NCBI RefSeq assembly: GCF_026127265.1
Contig: NZ_WWFG01000001.1
Span: 3,523,501 to 3,587,500 of the forward strand
Direction of reading: 5' to 3'
DNA length: 64,000 nucleotides
DNA from: Nostoc sp. KVJ3
GTDB lineage: Bacteria > Cyanobacteriota > Cyanobacteriia > Cyanobacteriales > Nostocaceae
The position numbers and the translations under genes were made by a program. Each line of letters opens with the position of its first letter. Positions within the stretch are counted from its first letter, which is position 1. Shown here one piece after another: positions 61,475 through 64,000 of this stretch. The notes under the pieces were generated by a model that was not told the DNA's origin, did no database searches, and was given only the letters and a program-made list of their open reading frames with translations.

Positions 61475-62231
61475 AAATTCTGTCCAGTAGTTGCTAAACT
61501 TAGTTCCGAGCTATTCTGACGAAAAAGTATTTTTGATTCGCAATGTGAAATTAGCTCTCATAGAACTCAACCCTGATTAGGTCATATATTATGCTTCCCA
61601 AGATAGGTTCCTAATTAATATCAATAAAGATAAAGTTTGTGTAAAACTTATCCTCAAAACAATAAATACAACCAGTAATAAAGTTGTATTTATTGTTATA
61701 CTGACAGTAGTTATTAGTTTGTATAAATACAGAAATATAAATTTTCAAAAAACAACCAAATTCTACATTTTTGTTTTTAGATAAAACTAATAAAAATATT
61801 TATTTATCAAGAATAAGTTATAAATCAAGAGTCAGATGCGGTTGGGATTGCTTAATTACGCTCGCAATGACTGTAAATATTTTTGTCCAACTACTTATTT
61901 GCACTCATTGAGATACTCCCGACTGATTAAAACTCTATTCCTTTATGGGTAGAGTATTCAATTACAAATTATGACTTTTGATTCCTGTGTAATTTTTTTG
62001 TAAAATACGACTTTTGACCAACTAACTTATTACCTAAGAAAGTGCTAGCTTACGTCACTGACAACTAAATTGATAAATAAGCCATCTGATAGCGGTTCCC
62101 ATTCAAATGTGGTGCAACATCATCTCGTAAGGTGTAGAGGCACGTAATGCCGTGCCTCTACGGTTGTACCTAACATAAATGAGAACCGCTATATCAATGG
62201 TTATTTAATTTAGTGCAAGTGAGAAAATCCT
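61475..62231. other. intergenic region with a MITE
   Basis: Holds the element at 62091-62190, a partial GCAATGAC repeat at 61850-61885, and AT-rich DNA. No gene. Confidence 0.4.
62091..62190. mobile_element. TA-flanked MITE with GCGGTTC(C/T)CATT inverted ends
   Basis: Left end AGCGGTTCCCATT (62091-62103), right end AATGAGAACCGCT (62178-62190), inverted with one mismatch, bordered by TA as in IS630/mariner-type insertions. Inside is a GTAGAGGCACG..CGTGCCTCTAC hairpin. 100 bp, no coding. Confidence 0.7.
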
Positions 62232-64000
62232 ATGTTTCAAGGTGTTTTAACTATTTGGGCATGGAACTGGCTGCCTTTTGGATTAGCGCCAATTACTTTA
62301 GCGCAGCAAGTACTAACTCCAGAACAATCATCAGTTCTTTTTTCTGGCCCGAAATTCTTAGTAGCATTACTAGCCGGGCTGTCTATGGCATTTGCCTTTC
62401 AATTATTATTAACAAACTTTTCCGTTGCTGTCGGAATTTCATCTTGGGAAATTGACTCAGATTCTGATGACGAGTCAGAAAGTTTGGGTAAGACAATTCG
62501 TAAAGTTCAAGCTAAAGTTGGTTCTTGGGCATTGATAACCGCCAGTATTGCATTATTTATTGCTTGTTTTCTAGCAGTAAAAATTAGCTTAATCGAAAAT
62601 GCATTCTTAGGAGCAATTATCGGTGTAGTCATTTGGTCTACCTATTTTTCACTCGTAATTTGGTTGGGTTCATCCGCAGTCGGTTCTTTAATTGGTTCGA
62701 TTGCTAGTACCGTAACTTCTGGTTTTCAAACTTTGATGGGGACTGCAACTGCTGGTATCGGTGCTAATACTGCCAAAAAACAGTTAGTTTCTACTGCTGA
62801 AGAGATTACAGCCGCAGTCCGGCGGGAATTAACTTCCGGTTTTGACCCTGAAGGAATTAAAAATACGCTCCAAAGTTCATTAAGTTCTCTACAATTGCCA
62901 AAGCTGGATATCAAAGAAGTTCGTAATCAATTTGACCAGCTTCTGAAAGATACAGATTTGCAATCTATCGCTAATAGTGATTTGTTACAAAATATTAATC
63001 GCCAAACATTTGTAGATTTAATCAGTAGTCGTGCTGATTTATCTAAAGAAGATATTAATCGTATTGCTGACCAATTTCAAGGTGCTTGGGAACAAGCTTT
63101 AAGTCGCAAAAATCCTACAGAGCAAGTAATTAATTTACTCAAGTCTGCTACCCCTGAAGAACTGAATTCAGAGCAATTAGGTGAACGTCTTCAACAATTG
63201 GTTACAGTTGGTGGTAATGGCAATGGTGTGATTAAGCAAGCAATTCGATATGGTTTGAGTGCTGCTGCACCAGCAGTTTTGGAGCGGGTTAATCTTTCTA
63301 ATATCGATGTGAACAAAATTACAACTCAGTTGCAAAAGCTGAAAGAAAAGGTTCAAGATGTCGATGTCGATCAAATCACGGAACAATTTCAAAAATTTAG
63401 AGAGCAAGCAACTGAGCAAGTATCGGCAAGATTACCAATATCACTCGAAAATACGATTAAATCAGATGTAGAAGACTACATATTAAATTCGTTTCCTTGG
63501 CATTTTAACCGCATTACGTTAGGAGATGAATTCAAGGAAGTCATCTATGACGTAAATGCAGATCCAACAACTGTGAGACGGGAGTTGGAAGAAATTAATC
63601 AAGAATATTTCACTAGCTTACTGAAGCAGCGAGATGATATTAGTGAAGCTAGGGTGAAAGAAATTGCCGAACAAATGGAAAGCGATCGCCTGGAAGTTTT
63701 AGAAACTGTCAAACAGGCCCAAAAACGAGAAAAAGGGCAAGATTTCCGCACCCGGATTGAAGATTATCTCCGTTCGACGGGGAAAGAAGAACTCAACCCT
63801 GAAGGTATTGAACGTGATTTTTCTAAGTTACTAGACGATCCAAAAGCTGGGTTTGAAGATTTAAGCGATCGCTTCGGGCAATTTGACCGCGATACTTTTG
63901 TACAATTGCTGCAACAGCGCCAAGATATCAGCGAAGAAGAGGCTAATAATATTGTCGGTCAACTCGAAGGCAACCGCGATCGTCTCTTGAATGGTGCTAG
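62232..64000 (+). CDS. large membrane protein with helical repeats, partial
   Basis: Runs off the window end: 589 codons visible, no stop. Residues about 41-63, 98-120 and 124-158 are membrane helices (KFLVALLAGLSMAFAFQLLL; SWALITASIALFIACFLAVK; FLGAIIGVVIWSTYFSLVIW). After residue 200 the protein is charged and helical with recurring units of the form (T)(F/Y)xxLLxxRxDISEExxxxI: TFVDLISSRADLSKEDINRI, EYFTSLLKQRDDISEARVKE, TFVQLLQQRQDISEEEANNI. Family not recognised. ATG 62232 has only a weak site upstream; other starts are not evident. Probably a membrane-anchored long scaffold. Confidence 0.75.
   Translation, partial: MFQGVLTIWAWNWLPFGLAPITLAQQVLTPEQSSVLFSGPKFLVALLAGLSMAFAFQLLLTNFSVAVGISSWEIDSDSDDESESLGKTIRKVQAKVGSWALITASIALFIACFLAVKISLIENAFLGAIIGVVIWSTYFSLVIWLGSSAVGSLIGSIASTVTSGFQTLMGTATAGIGANTAKKQLVSTAEEITAAVRRELTSGFDPEGIKNTLQSSLSSLQLPKLDIKEVRNQFDQLLKDTDLQSIANSDLLQNINRQTFVDLISSRADLSKEDINRIADQFQGAWEQALSRKNPTEQVINLLKSATPEELNSEQLGERLQQLVTVGGNGNGVIKQAIRYGLSAAAPAVLERVNLSNIDVNKITTQLQKLKEKVQDVDVDQITEQFQKFREQATEQVSARLPISLENTIKSDVEDYILNSFPWHFNRITLGDEFKEVIYDVNADPTTVRRELEEINQEYFTSLLKQRDDISEARVKEIAEQMESDRLEVLETVKQAQKREKGQDFRTRIEDYLRSTGKEELNPEGIERDFSKLLDDPKAGFEDLSDRFGQFDRDTFVQLLQQRQDISEEEANNIVGQLEGNRDRLLNGA

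Overview
The window comes from a filamentous, heterocyst-forming cyanobacterium of the Nostoc/Anabaena type. The evidence is the very frequent HIP1 octamer GCGATCGC, heptameric short tandem repeats, many dispersed palindromes, and cyanobacterial gene families: GH100 invertase, plastoquinone-type UbiA, Prx-Grx fusion, Amt, and a PatX-type RGSGR peptide gene. No rRNA, tRNA or CRISPR array was recognised.

Layout. 0-4 kb: a small hypothetical gene, a long non-coding stretch, a patX-like heterocyst-patterning peptide gene with a TCCGGA (DIF1-type) promoter, and an FAD oxidoreductase. 4.2-6.3 kb: a WD40/J-domain protein whose N-terminal third is a glycine-rich membrane segment placed inside a split PspA/Vipp1-like coiled coil; the front half of that coil survives just upstream in another frame. 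6.7-15.7 kb: housekeeping genes (invertase, RsmB, TerB-like, class A PBP with an SR-like tail, FolK, NUDIX plus an ADP-ribosylglycohydrolase tail, a Band-7 protein). 15.8-35 kb: small membrane proteins, PAP2 phosphatase, peroxide defence (Prx-Grx, GPx), Amt ammonium transporter with a candidate NtcA site, DMT transporter, subtilase, Ppx, UbiA, DsbA-like protein. 35-40.7 kb: thioesterase, tautomerase and TetR set with a candidate operator, then a TSUP permease and two CadD-type transporters.

40.8-54.2 kb is a sulfur-assimilation region: cysK with an Rrf2 regulator, divergent cysE, a Crp/Fnr (CysR-like) regulator, two NIL-domain proteins, sulfate ABC genes sbpA-cysT-cysW, a second sulfate-binding protein and a TSUP permease. 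A shared motif, about ACGGTWAATYKATMGGATA, recurs in front of several of these genes and once upstream of an unknown membrane protein at 16 kb; it is a candidate operator for one of the two regulators. No cysA ATPase gene is present. A decayed IS200/IS605 element (tnpA frameshifted, tnpB with one in-frame stop) lies between the two sulfate-binding paralogues.

54.7-64 kb: YafJ-type amidohydrolase, ABM monooxygenase, PurE, NagA, an M50/CBS protease, an IS605-derived remnant, a GGDEF/EAL protein, and a large membrane/coiled-repeat protein that runs off the window end.

Mobile-element traces are common: three copies of one MITE-like family with about 10-bp target duplications (35.3, 39.7, 45.4 kb), other terminal-inverted-repeat elements (44.1, 62.1 kb), GTAGAGACG palindromes (19.4, 40.7, 57.9 kb), and large repeats bounded by GTCATTGCG (25.8, 37.2 kb).
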